From an uncultured Fodinibius sp. (lineage in GTDB: Bacteria; Bacteroidota; Rhodothermia; Balneolales; Balneolaceae), in NCBI GenBank assembly GCA_913056455.1, contig CAJXMJ010000002.1, positions 310,001-374,000 of the forward strand: a DNA stretch of 64,000 nucleotides, read 5' to 3'. Shown piece by piece: positions 52,119 through 61,432 of this stretch (position 1 is its first letter; every line of letters starts with the position of its first letter). Below the pieces are notes generated by a model. It made no database searches. It had not been told where the DNA came from and saw only the letters and a program-made list of their open reading frames with translations. The position numbers were made by a program, and so were the translations under genes.

Positions 52119-55100
52119 TTATTCAGCCTGTACCCAGGAATCTGCCCCTTCCTTACTTTCAACACCATCCGCTTCGGGTGCTTTCACGATAATACCAGGA
52201 TTCTGATCATTGAAAAAGAACATATTTACATTTCGTCGTCCCTTTTCAAACAGATAATACATAACCGGCACCAAAATAAGTGTCAGGAATGTCGCAAAGA
52301 TTAATCCATTGATAACAGCAATAGCCATTGGAGCCCACCAAGCCGCTTGTTCGCCTCCCCAATAAAGGTATTCTCCAATATTAGTGAAGAACTCGGCCGG
52401 AGCACCTACAAGCGTAATGAAGTCCAAGTTAAAACCAATCGCGAGTGGCACCAGCCCTAACGTAGTAGTCAGTGCTGTGAGAATTACCGGCCTAAAACGA
52501 ACTTTTCCTGCCTTTACGAGTGCTTCGAACAGGGGCATGTTATCACGTACACGAAGAATATCTATGTAATCAATTAATACGATGGCGTTGTTCACTACCA
52601 CTCCGGCCAGTGATATCACACCAATTCCTGTCATGACTATGACAAATGGCATCTGGAAGAACACCAAGCCAAACAAAACCCCAGCCGTTGACATTATCAC
52701 CGACGTCATCACAATAAAAGGCTTACTAATGGAATTGAACTGTGATATTAGAATAAATGCAATTAAGAAGAGGGCAATTAGAAATGCCATTGACAGAAAG
52801 TCTATAGATTCCTGTTGATCTTCCTGCTCTCCAGTCCATTCTACACTATACCCTGATGGAATTTCATTATTAAGATAATTATTCAATACCTGTTGCACTT
52901 CATTTAGTACAGCATTTGGATTATAACCCGATCGTACATCCGACATAACGGTAATAACCCGCTCTTGATCAATGTGTTTAATACCGCCAAGCCCTTCACT
53001 CATCTCCCACGATGCTACACTCGATAATGGGATTTGACGACCCTCATTCATGACCGTCAGATCCTGGAGAGCACTCATATTATCACGGAATTCCTCATCC
53101 AACCGAACAGTAATATCATACTCATCCTTTCCATCTCGATATTTTGATGCTTCAACACCATTAATCGCTTGTCGTACCGTATTACCAATCTGGCTTGTTG
53201 ACAACCCATAAACCGCAGCTTTTTCACGATCAACATTGATACGTATCTCGGGACTTGGTTCCGGAAGGTCACTTTCTAGTCCGGAGAGTTTGCTATATAC
53301 CGAATCGTTCTCAAGCATCGTTACCACTTTCTCAGATACCCGCTTAAGTACATCCATATTTTTTCCGGAAATCTCCAGGTTGATCGGCTTGCCTGATGGA
53401 GGACCTTGCTGTTCTTCTTCAACAGTAATATCAGCACCCGCTAATCCTTTCCCAAAATTCGAACGTGCATACTCCATGGCATTAAATGTGGTTCCTTCCC
53501 GCTCTTGATAATCCACAAAATTTAACACCACCGTGCCCAAATGGGAAGAGTTCCCCTGGTTACCACCGGGTCCCGAAGTAATAGCAGATCCTGCAGTACT
53601 GAGCACAGATTCTATATCACTATTATTAGGTATAGCTGGGACCCGATTATCTATAGAATCAACGATAGTCTTAGTAAACTCGACATTAGTGCCAACCGGT
53701 GCTTCAACCTGCACATAAGCGCGTGCCGGGGGGATATCTTCGGGGAAAAATTCAACGCCCGGATTAAACATCCAAAATGTGACAAAGCTTGAAAATAAAA
53801 TCAGAAAAGAAATTCCAACAATACTCCAACCGTTATTGAGTGACCAGCGAAGCGAAGACTCATATTTATCCAGCACTTTGTCCAACCCTTCTTTTTGCCA
53901 CCAACTTCCCATTGGACTCATGATATACCTGTTTGATAGCCAAGCCAAGGCACCTGCTAACAACAGCATCGACCACGTCAGAACATCAAATATCATTGCA
54001 ATAAGAAGACCAAATCCGGCTATTCCGCCAAGAACCATTCGCCCCCTATTCGTCATCTTTGGCTGATCAGAATCTTCCTCTGCTTGATCCAAATTCATAA
54101 AAAGGGCACAGAGCACCGGATTCATTACCAAGGCTACAAAAAGCGAACTACTAAGCGTAATAATCAGTGTTTTAGGCAGAAAGCTCATAAATTCGCCTAC
54201 AATACCCGGCCAAAAAAGCAGGGGGAAGAAAGCGGCCAGAGTTGTTAACGTTCCCGAAATAATAGGAACAGCCACTTCTCCTGTTCCCTTTTTAGCAGCC
54301 GTAAAATTATCGTAGCCTTCCTCAATATATCTATAGATATTTTCTACCACCACAATGGCGTTATCTACCAACATACCCAGCGCCAAAATGAGCGAGAACA
54401 ACACAATCATGTTCATAGTAATGCCAAGCGCCCCAATAACGATAAACGAAATAAACATCGACATTGGGATCGCAATACCCACAAATGATGCATTACGAAC
54501 CCCAAGGAAAAAGAGCAAAATCCCAATGACCAGAATAAGCCCGGAAATAATATTATTCTCCAGGCTGCTTACCATCGACCTAATGTCTTTACTCTGATCA
54601 GAGGTAATCTCGTAGTGCGTTGTAGGGGGGAGCATGGGTACCTGCTCATCCATTATCGACTTTACAGCCGAGGAGGTCTCCAGAATATTTTCCCCACTTC
54701 GTTTTACAATGGATAGAGATATAACTGAATTGTTATTGAGCTCTGCATAGGTTTCACGATCCTTGAAGCCAAACTCGACATCCGCAACATCGCGAATATA
54801 AATGGGCTTATCGCTTGGTGCATCGATGACAATATCCTCGATAGGTTCTACCGACTCATATTCACCGGGTACGCGTAGTAAAAATTTCTTGATTCCCACA
54901 TCTATATTGCCCCCCGGTACCGTAACGTTTTCAGCCTGTATGGCAGCAACCAAGTCGGTAAACGTAAGTCCGTAATACTTAAGCTTGGGTAGGTTTACAT
55001 CTACCTTCACTTCTCGCTCAAGCCCACCGGCCAGATTAACTTCAAGCACCGAGGGGATTGATTCTATGCGGTCCTGAAGATCCTCGGCTATTTCTTTAAG

Positions 55101-55625
55101 CTGCACCAATCCATACTCACCCGATATATTTACCTGCATGATCGGGAATTCGGAAAAGTTTATTTCTTGAATGATCGGATCTTCCGCATCCGTAGGAAGT
55201 TCAGGCTTTGCCAGGTCTACTTTTTCCCGCACCTTCTGGAGGGCATCATCAATATTCACATCCGAATTAAACTCCATGTTGATATTCGAGTATCCCTCTG
55301 CCGACGTTGATGTCATCTCCTTAATATCTGAGATGCCACTCAACTCTTCCTCAATCTTACGTGTTACCAAGCTCTCCATATCCTCAGGCGACACTCCGGG
55401 ATACGTAGTAATCACCATAATATTCGGAATAGTAATATCCGGAGAAGACTCTTTAGGGATTGTCAGGTACGACTGAATTCCTAAAATCGCAGCCAGTACA
55501 ATTAATACTAATACACTGATGCGATTATCGATCGAGAAGGAAGAAAGACCAAACTCTTTCTGGTCTTGTGGACCACCCTTCCCGTTTTCTGATGGACTGT
55601 TATTTTTTACTTCTGACTTGCTCAT
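52119..55625 (-). CDS. RND-family efflux pump permease (AcrB/HAE1-like), long form
   Basis: 1168 residues, longer than the usual 1030-1060. Signatures: N-terminal helix then NIMVITTYPGVSPEDMESLV, proton-relay region LILALGMLVDNAIVVVEN (one Asp, where AcrB has Asp-Asp), and C-terminal-half SLAGVVVNNAIVLIDYID. Between helix 6 and the second periplasmic half is an inserted pair of hydrophobic segments (about 530-575: MVLGGIAGFGLLIAMIFDVL, MLLLAGALAWLSNRYI). Drives export of hydrophobic compounds with the adaptor and TolC-like proteins encoded upstream. Last gene of the TetR-controlled operon. Confidence 0.93.
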   Translation of the reverse strand: MSKSEVKNNSPSENGKGGPQDQKEFGLSSFSIDNRISVLVLIVLAAILGIQSYLTIPKESSPDITIPNIMVITTYPGVSPEDMESLVTRKIEEELSGISDIKEMTSTSAEGYSNINMEFNSDVNIDDALQKVREKVDLAKPELPTDAEDPIIQEINFSEFPIMQVNISGEYGLVQLKEIAEDLQDRIESIPSVLEVNLAGGLEREVKVDVNLPKLKYYGLTFTDLVAAIQAENVTVPGGNIDVGIKKFLLRVPGEYESVEPIEDIVIDAPSDKPIYIRDVADVEFGFKDRETYAELNNNSVISLSIVKRSGENILETSSAVKSIMDEQVPMLPPTTHYEITSDQSKDIRSMVSSLENNIISGLILVIGILLFFLGVRNASFVGIAIPMSMFISFIVIGALGITMNMIVLFSLILALGMLVDNAIVVVENIYRYIEEGYDNFTAAKKGTGEVAVPIISGTLTTLAAFFPLLFWPGIVGEFMSFLPKTLIITLSSSLFVALVMNPVLCALFMNLDQAEEDSDQPKMTNRGRMVLGGIAGFGLLIAMIFDVLTWSMLLLAGALAWLSNRYIMSPMGSWWQKEGLDKVLDKYESSLRWSLNNGWSIVGISFLILFSSFVTFWMFNPGVEFFPEDIPPARAYVQVEAPVGTNVEFTKTIVDSIDNRVPAIPNNSDIESVLSTAGSAITSGPGGNQGNSSHLGTVVLNFVDYQEREGTTFNAMEYARSNFGKGLAGADITVEEEQQGPPSGKPINLEISGKNMDVLKRVSEKVVTMLENDSVYSKLSGLESDLPEPSPEIRINVDREKAAVYGLSTSQIGNTVRQAINGVEASKYRDGKDEYDITVRLDEEFRDNMSALQDLTVMNEGRQIPLSSVASWEMSEGLGGIKHIDQERVITVMSDVRSGYNPNAVLNEVQQVLNNYLNNEIPSGYSVEWTGEQEDQQESIDFLSMAFLIALFLIAFILISQFNSISKPFIVMTSVIMSTAGVLFGLVFFQMPFVIVMTGIGVISLAGVVVNNAIVLIDYIDILRVRDNMPLFEALVKAGKVRFRPVILTALTTTLGLVPLAIGFNLDFITLVGAPAEFFTNIGEYLYWGGEQAAWWAPMAIAVINGLIFATFLTLILVPVMYYLFEKGRRNVNMFFFNDQNPGIIVKAPEADGVESKEGADSWVQAE

Positions 55626-55643
55626 TATTAAATAAACTACTCG

Positions 55644-56726
55644 TTAGAAATTTGTCCCTGCAATTTGGCCGTCTCTTTGATCGACTATATTAATCCGCAT
55701 CTGATCTTGTAGGAAAGACGAACCCACCGTAATCAACTGGTCACCAACATTGAGACCTTTTTCAACAACGACCTCATTTTGATAGGAAGCACCCAGTGTC
55801 ACCTTCTGCATTTTTGCAATTTTATTGCCATCAGCATTTTCAGCAACAGTGTACACGATATCATCCTCTCCACTTTGAAAAACAAACTCCGCAGGAATAA
55901 CAATACTTTCGTCCTGCTGTAGGGTTCTAAGCTTTACATTAGCAATCATATCCACTTTGTAATCTTTTGAACCAGGAGGCAACCGCATCTCTACCTCAAA
56001 AGTACGAGCCTGAACATCGATGCTTTTTCCTACAAAAGTAATAGGGATACGCATTGTATCGGCTTCTTGAAAATCAAACCATACATGAGCCTGATCTCCC
56101 TTTCGTACGACATCTGAATACCTTGAAGGAACCCCCGCTGTTACTTTCAATCGATTCTTACCTATCAAGCGCACTAATACAGCCCCGGGCGTTGCCATTT
56201 CTCCCTGCTCCAGCAATATATTTTCCACAGTAGCATCAAAAGGGGCTTTCACCGTTGTTTTTTCGATATTAACTTTTACTGCTTCAAGAGACGCTTTGTT
56301 TTGCTCATAATTATATTTTGCATTTAAGTACTCGATTTCTGAGCCCACACTATCTTGTTCATACAACCGCTTTAGTCGCTCATAGTTTTCTTTTGCTTGT
56401 GCAGTTACAGCTTCCAGTCGTTCCCGTTCACGAATAAGCTGTGAATCATCAATCTTCAGAATAGGTTCTCCCATATTGACATCATCTCCGGCCTCAACAA
56501 AGTATTTTTCTATCCGTCCAGATACTTCGGCAGAAATACGTACATCATTGGGAGTTCCAACTGTACCTACCAACTTTAAATATCGTTCAAAAGGTTGCTT
56601 TTGGATTTCCTTTGTTTCAACATTTACCGTTTTAACCAGTTCTTCTTGAGTGGATTCCTGCTCTTCAGAACATCCTGCCAATAAAATAAGGCCTAAAAAT
56701 GTCGTTAGAATCGATCGCTTAATCAT
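55644..56726 (-). CDS. RND efflux periplasmic adaptor (membrane-fusion) subunit
   Basis: 360 residues. Lipoprotein signal with Cys in ILLAGCSEEQ (about 19). Barrel-sandwich hybrid halves (about 60-95: VSGRIEKYFVEAGDDVNMGE; about 165-185: APFDATVENILLEQGEMATP), with a hairpin of coiled-coil helices between them (about 95-155: RERERLEAVTAQAKENYERL). It bridges the inner-membrane pump and the outer-membrane channel. Gene order TolC-like, adaptor, pump is standard. Starts 24 bp after the TolC-like gene. Confidence 0.92.
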   Translation of the reverse strand: MIKRSILTTFLGLILLAGCSEEQESTQEELVKTVNVETKEIQKQPFERYLKLVGTVGTPNDVRISAEVSGRIEKYFVEAGDDVNMGEPILKIDDSQLIRERERLEAVTAQAKENYERLKRLYEQDSVGSEIEYLNAKYNYEQNKASLEAVKVNIEKTTVKAPFDATVENILLEQGEMATPGAVLVRLIGKNRLKVTAGVPSRYSDVVRKGDQAHVWFDFQEADTMRIPITFVGKSIDVQARTFEVEMRLPPGSKDYKVDMIANVKLRTLQQDESIVIPAEFVFQSGEDDIVYTVAENADGNKIAKMQKVTLGASYQNEVVVEKGLNVGDQLITVGSSFLQDQMRINIVDQRDGQIAGTNF

Positions 56727-56750
56727 AATATTCAGTTCTAAAACTTTATT

Positions 56751-58304
56751 TTACTCGTTTAATGAGGGTTTGTCGTTATCTACAAATGGTACCATTCCAA
56801 TAGCCTGGTCATATTCTGCTTTGGCCGACAGATAATTGAATACCATTCGCGCATAATTTACTTCTGCTTCACGCAGCTGAAGTTCAGCATTGGTAACATC
56901 CAGCTGCGAACCCAATCCATTTTCAAGACGGGCTTGTGCTCGCTGATATCCTTCGCGAGCCAACTCTAAAGCTTGCTTACGCACAGGTGCCGTTTCTATC
57001 GCTTGGTTTAATGACTCCTTAGCAGACTGTATTTCATTTTTGGCCGAGCGTACCGCAGCTCTTTTTTGCTCTTCAAGATTTTTCTTCTCAATCTGTGCAA
57101 TATCCAGGTTGGACGTCCGCTCAAACCCTTGAAAGATGGGTACCGATAAATTCAGTCCAAATGTTTGTGTTCTCACACGACGCCGATCATTACCAAAAAA
57201 AGTAGGTGTCCCCGGCTCCTCGGCTCTCCACCCTAAATTGTAGGATGCCGTTAAGGAAGGTAAAAAGCGACTTTTTATTGCCTTAATTTCTCTATTTTTA
57301 AGCTGATTCTGGGTCTCAATAATCCGAATATCACCTCTCAAATCAGTCGCAACATCAACCACATCAGACTGGGCATTTTGCTGATAGGGTGTCATATTAT
57401 CGACTCGCTTAATATTCTTATTAGCTTCATTTGAGGCTTCCTGGGCCGTCACATTATATGCATTCAGATCTCCCTCCACAGAAAAGTCCACATTTAAAGG
57501 TACTCCAAGAACTACCTTAAGTTCGCGATAGGCCTGTTGCACGGCATACTTTGCTTCTGACAACTGTGGTTCCTGATTTTTTAGCTGAACTTCGACCTGT
57601 AATACCGCATACTCATCAACAAGTCCTGCTTTAAGACGAGCCTTATTTTCTTTTAAATTTTCCTGAAGTCGATCTACAGTGGCTTGCTGCAACCTTAACT
57701 GCTCTTTTGCCACCAACACATTGTAATAGGCCAGTCGAGTTTGAGTAACAATCTGCTGGGTCGTTGCTCTAAGGTTTTCAGCTTGGGCCTCTTTAAAAAC
57801 CTTTGAACTACTTATTCCAATAAATGCTTCTCCCCGAAACAGGGTCTGCTCAACCGATAAATTGCCCTGCCAGTTATTATCTTCTCCGACGGGAATTGCT
57901 CGCAAAGGTGAATTGGGATCATTGGGATTTTGCGGAAAAAAGAACACCGGCAATTCCAAGTTTCTGGTGTATCCTGCAGTTGCAGTCACATCAGGAAGTA
58001 CAGAACTCCAAGCCTTCGTAACCTCTTCATCGGCAATTTTTAAATCAAAAAGAGACTGTTTTATCTCAGAATTATTTGCAAGGGCAACTTTTATCGCCTC
58101 AGTAAGCGCTAATGAATTATTTTCTTGAAGAATTCTTGAGGTCGAAGTGGTATCGACTTGCTGGGCTTTTATAGGTACAGATACCACTAACCAGATCAGA
58201 AAAGTTAAGAGACTCACTTTCTGTATTGAACGGTATAACTCTGAGGCAAAATCATTCATAAAGAACTTAAACTTTTCTCGTGAATTTATTTTAGCGTGCT
58301 TCAT
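56751..58304 (-). CDS. TolC-family outer-membrane efflux channel
   Basis: 517 residues from ATG 58304; ATG 58259 would remove 15 residues and places the hydrophobic signal (VSLLTFLIWLVVSVPIKAQQ) nearer the N-terminus, so either is possible. Two repeated OEP domains of long helices (about 75-260 and 320-510; LENGLGSQLDVTNAELQLREAEVNYARMVF in part: GSQLDVTNAELQLREAEVNY). Forms the trimeric exit duct for the RND pump. It follows the TetR gene by 23 bp. Confidence 0.92.
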   Translation of the reverse strand: MKHAKINSREKFKFFMNDFASELYRSIQKVSLLTFLIWLVVSVPIKAQQVDTTSTSRILQENNSLALTEAIKVALANNSEIKQSLFDLKIADEEVTKAWSSVLPDVTATAGYTRNLELPVFFFPQNPNDPNSPLRAIPVGEDNNWQGNLSVEQTLFRGEAFIGISSSKVFKEAQAENLRATTQQIVTQTRLAYYNVLVAKEQLRLQQATVDRLQENLKENKARLKAGLVDEYAVLQVEVQLKNQEPQLSEAKYAVQQAYRELKVVLGVPLNVDFSVEGDLNAYNVTAQEASNEANKNIKRVDNMTPYQQNAQSDVVDVATDLRGDIRIIETQNQLKNREIKAIKSRFLPSLTASYNLGWRAEEPGTPTFFGNDRRRVRTQTFGLNLSVPIFQGFERTSNLDIAQIEKKNLEEQKRAAVRSAKNEIQSAKESLNQAIETAPVRKQALELAREGYQRAQARLENGLGSQLDVTNAELQLREAEVNYARMVFNYLSAKAEYDQAIGMVPFVDNDKPSLNE

Positions 58305-58327
58305 TTTAAAGGCTCATTTTTACGCAC

Positions 58328-59041
58328 TTACTTTCCATTTGTTTCAATATTCTGACTATCGGTCATCCACCGTTTTCGAGCATCTTCACTGGCAATTCCG
58401 GTACCCACCAGCTTTAAAAAGTTTCCAAACAACGTATCTACCGAAAGCTCCATTTCATCAAGCATCTCAAAATGATATCCTGTACCATGCATATGACTCA
58501 TTGCGGTAATACCGCGCGTACTCGAAAGTATCACCACCGCCAGCTCTTTGGGATCATAACTGTCATTTACCGTACCATCCTGCATCCCGATCTGAAGCGC
58601 CCGTATCATAAAATTCAACGCCTCCCTTCTATTTTCCTCGCATTGTTCTGCATGCTTGCTATCTTTGAGCTCATTGACATCGCTCAGGGATTCATAGTAC
58701 ATAAAAGCATTATAGTAGTTGGGGTTTTCCCTTACGAAATTGAGATAGGTTTCTCCCAGTAAGCGAATTAATTCCAACCCTGTGTGATCATGCCCGCCGG
58801 CAAAAACTTTGGCAAACTGACTATTTAACAAGTCAGAACCGCGCTGCGTTATGGCCAGATAAAGCTCCGTCTTATTTTTAAAATAAAGATAGAGTGTACC
58901 TTTACTCAGCTCAGCCTCTTCAGCGATTTCATCCATAGTAGCCTGCTCGAGACCTTTTGAAAATATAATCCGTTCAGCGGCATCAATAATCTGATTGCGC
59001 CGCCGCTCTTTTTCTCGTGCTTTTCGATCCTCTGTTCCCAT
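58328..59041 (-). CDS. TetR/AcrR-family regulator of the efflux operon
   Basis: 237 residues. N-terminal helix-turn-helix (about 12-60: RRNQIIDAAERIIFSKGLEQ, TMDEIAEEAELSKGTLYLYF) and a ligand-binding C-terminal domain, somewhat longer than usual. First gene of the TetR/TolC/adaptor/pump operon. It probably represses its own operon by binding the palindrome at 59059-59071, 18 bp before its start, and lets go when a pump substrate binds. Confidence 0.92.
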   Translation of the reverse strand: MGTEDRKAREKERRRNQIIDAAERIIFSKGLEQATMDEIAEEAELSKGTLYLYFKNKTELYLAITQRGSDLLNSQFAKVFAGGHDHTGLELIRLLGETYLNFVRENPNYYNAFMYYESLSDVNELKDSKHAEQCEENRREALNFMIRALQIGMQDGTVNDSYDPKELAVVILSSTRGITAMSHMHGTGYHFEMLDEMELSVDTLFGNFLKLVGTGIASEDARKRWMTDSQNIETNGK

Positions 59042-59058
59042 ACAACTATTAATTAAAA

Positions 59059-59071
59059 TGACTGTCAGTCA
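59059..59071. promoter_or_regulatory. TetR-type operator palindrome
   Basis: TGACTG-T-CAGTCA, perfect 6-bp arms around one base, in the gap between the TetR gene and a divergent exporter gene. The TGACTG half-site is common among AcrR-like operators. No other clean copy was noticed nearby. Confidence 0.7.
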
Positions 59072-59228
59072 GAAAGTGACCAAAGTTAAAAGTATTCCTC
59101 TTTAAGTACAACATTTGCACTTAAAAAATTCCCGACATCACATAAATATTTGTAATGCTCTACAATACTCTCCCAATTATACCCTACCTTTACGGTTCTA
59201 TTTTACTTCTCAACTTGTATTTATCTCA

Positions 59229-60158
59229 TTGAATTTTTCTAAAAAGTCTATTGTAGAGTTCTCTCTGTTTTTAGTAGCAATCATTTGGGCATTAAACTTT
59301 TCAGTCGTCAAATACTCCCTTACCGAAATTGATCCGCTTAGCTTTAACGGGCTGCGATTTATCTTTGCTGCTGTTATTATCTGGATCGTGTTATTCTATC
59401 GTCGACAACTATTTGTCATCCCAAGAAAAGATTGGCTACCACTCATCGGCATGGGATTACTGGGAAATCTCGTATATCAGGGATTATTTATTATTGGCAT
59501 TGACTATACCTACGCGGCGAATGCTTCTGTTATGCTGGGGACCATCCCCATCTGGGTCGCTCTCATCAGTCATATCTTTAACCTTGAGCAGATGAATATC
59601 TTCAAAGCACTCGGTGTTGTAGCTGCCTTTGCCGGTATCACCTTTATTATTTCCGGAGGTAATAATACGTTCTCATTTAGCTCTGACACTTTTCTGGGAG
59701 ACCTGATTATTATTGGCGCTGCCATTGTCTGGGGCGGCTACACAATCCTCTCCAAATCATTTCTAACACGCTATACACCTATTCAATTTTCGGCTATTAT
59801 GGCCACCATTGGCGCAATTGTTCTTTTTTTGATTGGGTTACCGAATATTCTACATCTTCAGTGGACACAAATTTCGGCAGCAGCTTATGGCGGAGTTGTG
59901 TACAGTGGACTGTTATCAATAGGAGTAGCATATCTCATCTGGAACTATGGTCTACAGACGGTTGGAGCTGTCCACACGGCAACCTACCAAAACCTTGTGC
60001 CTGTCATGGGACTGTTCTTTGGGATTGTGTTACTCAATGAACAACTAACTTTCCTCCAATATACCGGCTCCGCACTGGTAGTATCAGGAATTGTATTGGC
60101 CCGATGGAAAAAAAGATCAGATCCCAAGGTTGCGGCCGCAGATATTAAAGGCGAATAG
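59229..60158 (+). CDS. EamA/DMT-family exporter
   Basis: 309 residues from TTG 59229; an upstream TTG at 59115 would add 38 residues without character, so I prefer the later one. Ten helices in two EamA repeats (LFLVAIIWALNFSVVKYSL; YGGVVYSGLLSIGVAYLIWN). Exports an unknown metabolite. Divergent from the TetR gene, so the palindrome at 59059 could also affect it. Ends 3 bp before the convergent YaiO-like gene. Confidence 0.85.
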   Translation: MNFSKKSIVEFSLFLVAIIWALNFSVVKYSLTEIDPLSFNGLRFIFAAVIIWIVLFYRRQLFVIPRKDWLPLIGMGLLGNLVYQGLFIIGIDYTYAANASVMLGTIPIWVALISHIFNLEQMNIFKALGVVAAFAGITFIISGGNNTFSFSSDTFLGDLIIIGAAIVWGGYTILSKSFLTRYTPIQFSAIMATIGAIVLFLIGLPNILHLQWTQISAAAYGGVVYSGLLSIGVAYLIWNYGLQTVGAVHTATYQNLVPVMGLFFGIVLLNEQLTFLQYTGSALVVSGIVLARWKKRSDPKVAAADIKGE

Positions 60159-60161
60159 TTG

Positions 60162-61394
60162 TTAAAATCGGTAGGAGATATTTGCTTTTGCGCTAAAGCG
60201 CTCCCTTGTAAAATTTGGATATTCGGAAGAATCAAATCCCACATTACCCCCTATAAACCAAGTTTCGGACAAAGCATACTGACCATCCATGCTTATGGAC
60301 CAAGAGTCTAATGCCGCAACATCATTGGAAAACTCTATCTCTGTTGGTGCTGAACCATAACCACCATTTAGACTCACATACGTTTCTGCGGTTTCAAAAT
60401 AACGACGCGTTACCATATTCAAGGACTTTGATGTTCCTCCCGATGAGGGCACCAGGTAAGTACGGGCAGTAAAAAGATAACTTCCCAAATACTTTGTGAG
60501 CGATACGGTATAAATATCAGTTTGGGAGGTTCCAAAATCCAAATACCGCATACCGACCTCGAGCTCAAAAGCCGACGGCAACGACTTATAAAGCGAAAGC
60601 CCAAACCTATAGTCCGGATAAATGGAAGACTGTGAATACCCACCGCTTATATAAGCATAAAGTCCCTTTGCTATTGATGGATAGGCATCCATGTTAAACT
60701 GCACCCCATCCGACCCAAACCTTCGGGCATATTCAACTCGGCCGGTTATAGAACCTATAGCGGTCTGCCGGGTTAATCCGAATTGTGTAAAATGCCAAGG
60801 ATCAAAAATGGCTCGAAATCGATCATAGCGATAAGAAATTGTTGCCCGATACTTCATCTGCTGCAGCTGCGCATCCCTTAATCCCTCCCGCGCCTTTCGA
60901 TTACTGGAATCATCTGCAAGTATATCCTCATAGACCTGTTCCGCCCCTTCATAGTTTTCCATTGCATAAAGAACAGACGCTTTTAGCAACATAAATTCTG
61001 TGTTGTCGGAATGATACTTCAATCCCTGGTTTACTGTTTCCAGGGCCGCATTCATTTCTCCTGACCATCTTTGCGTATCGGCCAGGGCCTTTAATGCCCT
61101 ACGATTTGGGGGATCTCTTTCCAGCACATATCTCAATTCCTTCTCAGCCTTTTTATAGTTGCTTTCCCAGCTGTACAGTCGCGCTATAAAAATTCGGATG
61201 CCGTGATAATTCGGGCTTCGCTCCAACGCTTCATATGCGTACGTCCGGGCCGTTTCATAGTCACCATTGTCAAAAGCCTCGGTACGAGCTTTTTCATATA
61301 ATTCATCGACAGAAAGATGGTCCATACTTTGTGCCATAACCGTGACATTCCCAATGAATAAAAGCCCTATACAAATCGTCAGTATTTTTTTCAT
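60162..61394 (-). CDS. TPR plus YaiO-like outer-membrane beta-barrel protein
   Basis: 410 residues from ATG 61394 (an upstream ATG adds nine residues before a clear signal peptide). Signal peptide ending VMAQS (about 22); three or so TPR units (about 30-160; YETARTYAYEALERSPNYHG); then a YaiO-type barrel (about 175-410) with short aromatic strands ending SAKANISYRF. YaiO-like barrels are found with glycan or lipid export functions, but their role is unknown. The TPR part closely resembles the C-terminal TPRs of the sulfatase-fold protein encoded 38 bp upstream. Confidence 0.85.
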   Translation of the reverse strand: MKKILTICIGLLFIGNVTVMAQSMDHLSVDELYEKARTEAFDNGDYETARTYAYEALERSPNYHGIRIFIARLYSWESNYKKAEKELRYVLERDPPNRRALKALADTQRWSGEMNAALETVNQGLKYHSDNTEFMLLKASVLYAMENYEGAEQVYEDILADDSSNRKAREGLRDAQLQQMKYRATISYRYDRFRAIFDPWHFTQFGLTRQTAIGSITGRVEYARRFGSDGVQFNMDAYPSIAKGLYAYISGGYSQSSIYPDYRFGLSLYKSLPSAFELEVGMRYLDFGTSQTDIYTVSLTKYLGSYLFTARTYLVPSSGGTSKSLNMVTRRYFETAETYVSLNGGYGSAPTEIEFSNDVAALDSWSISMDGQYALSETWFIGGNVGFDSSEYPNFTRERFSAKANISYRF

Positions 61395-61432
61395 GATTGA
61401 ATCAATTGTTATAGCCATCACAAGGGCATAGA

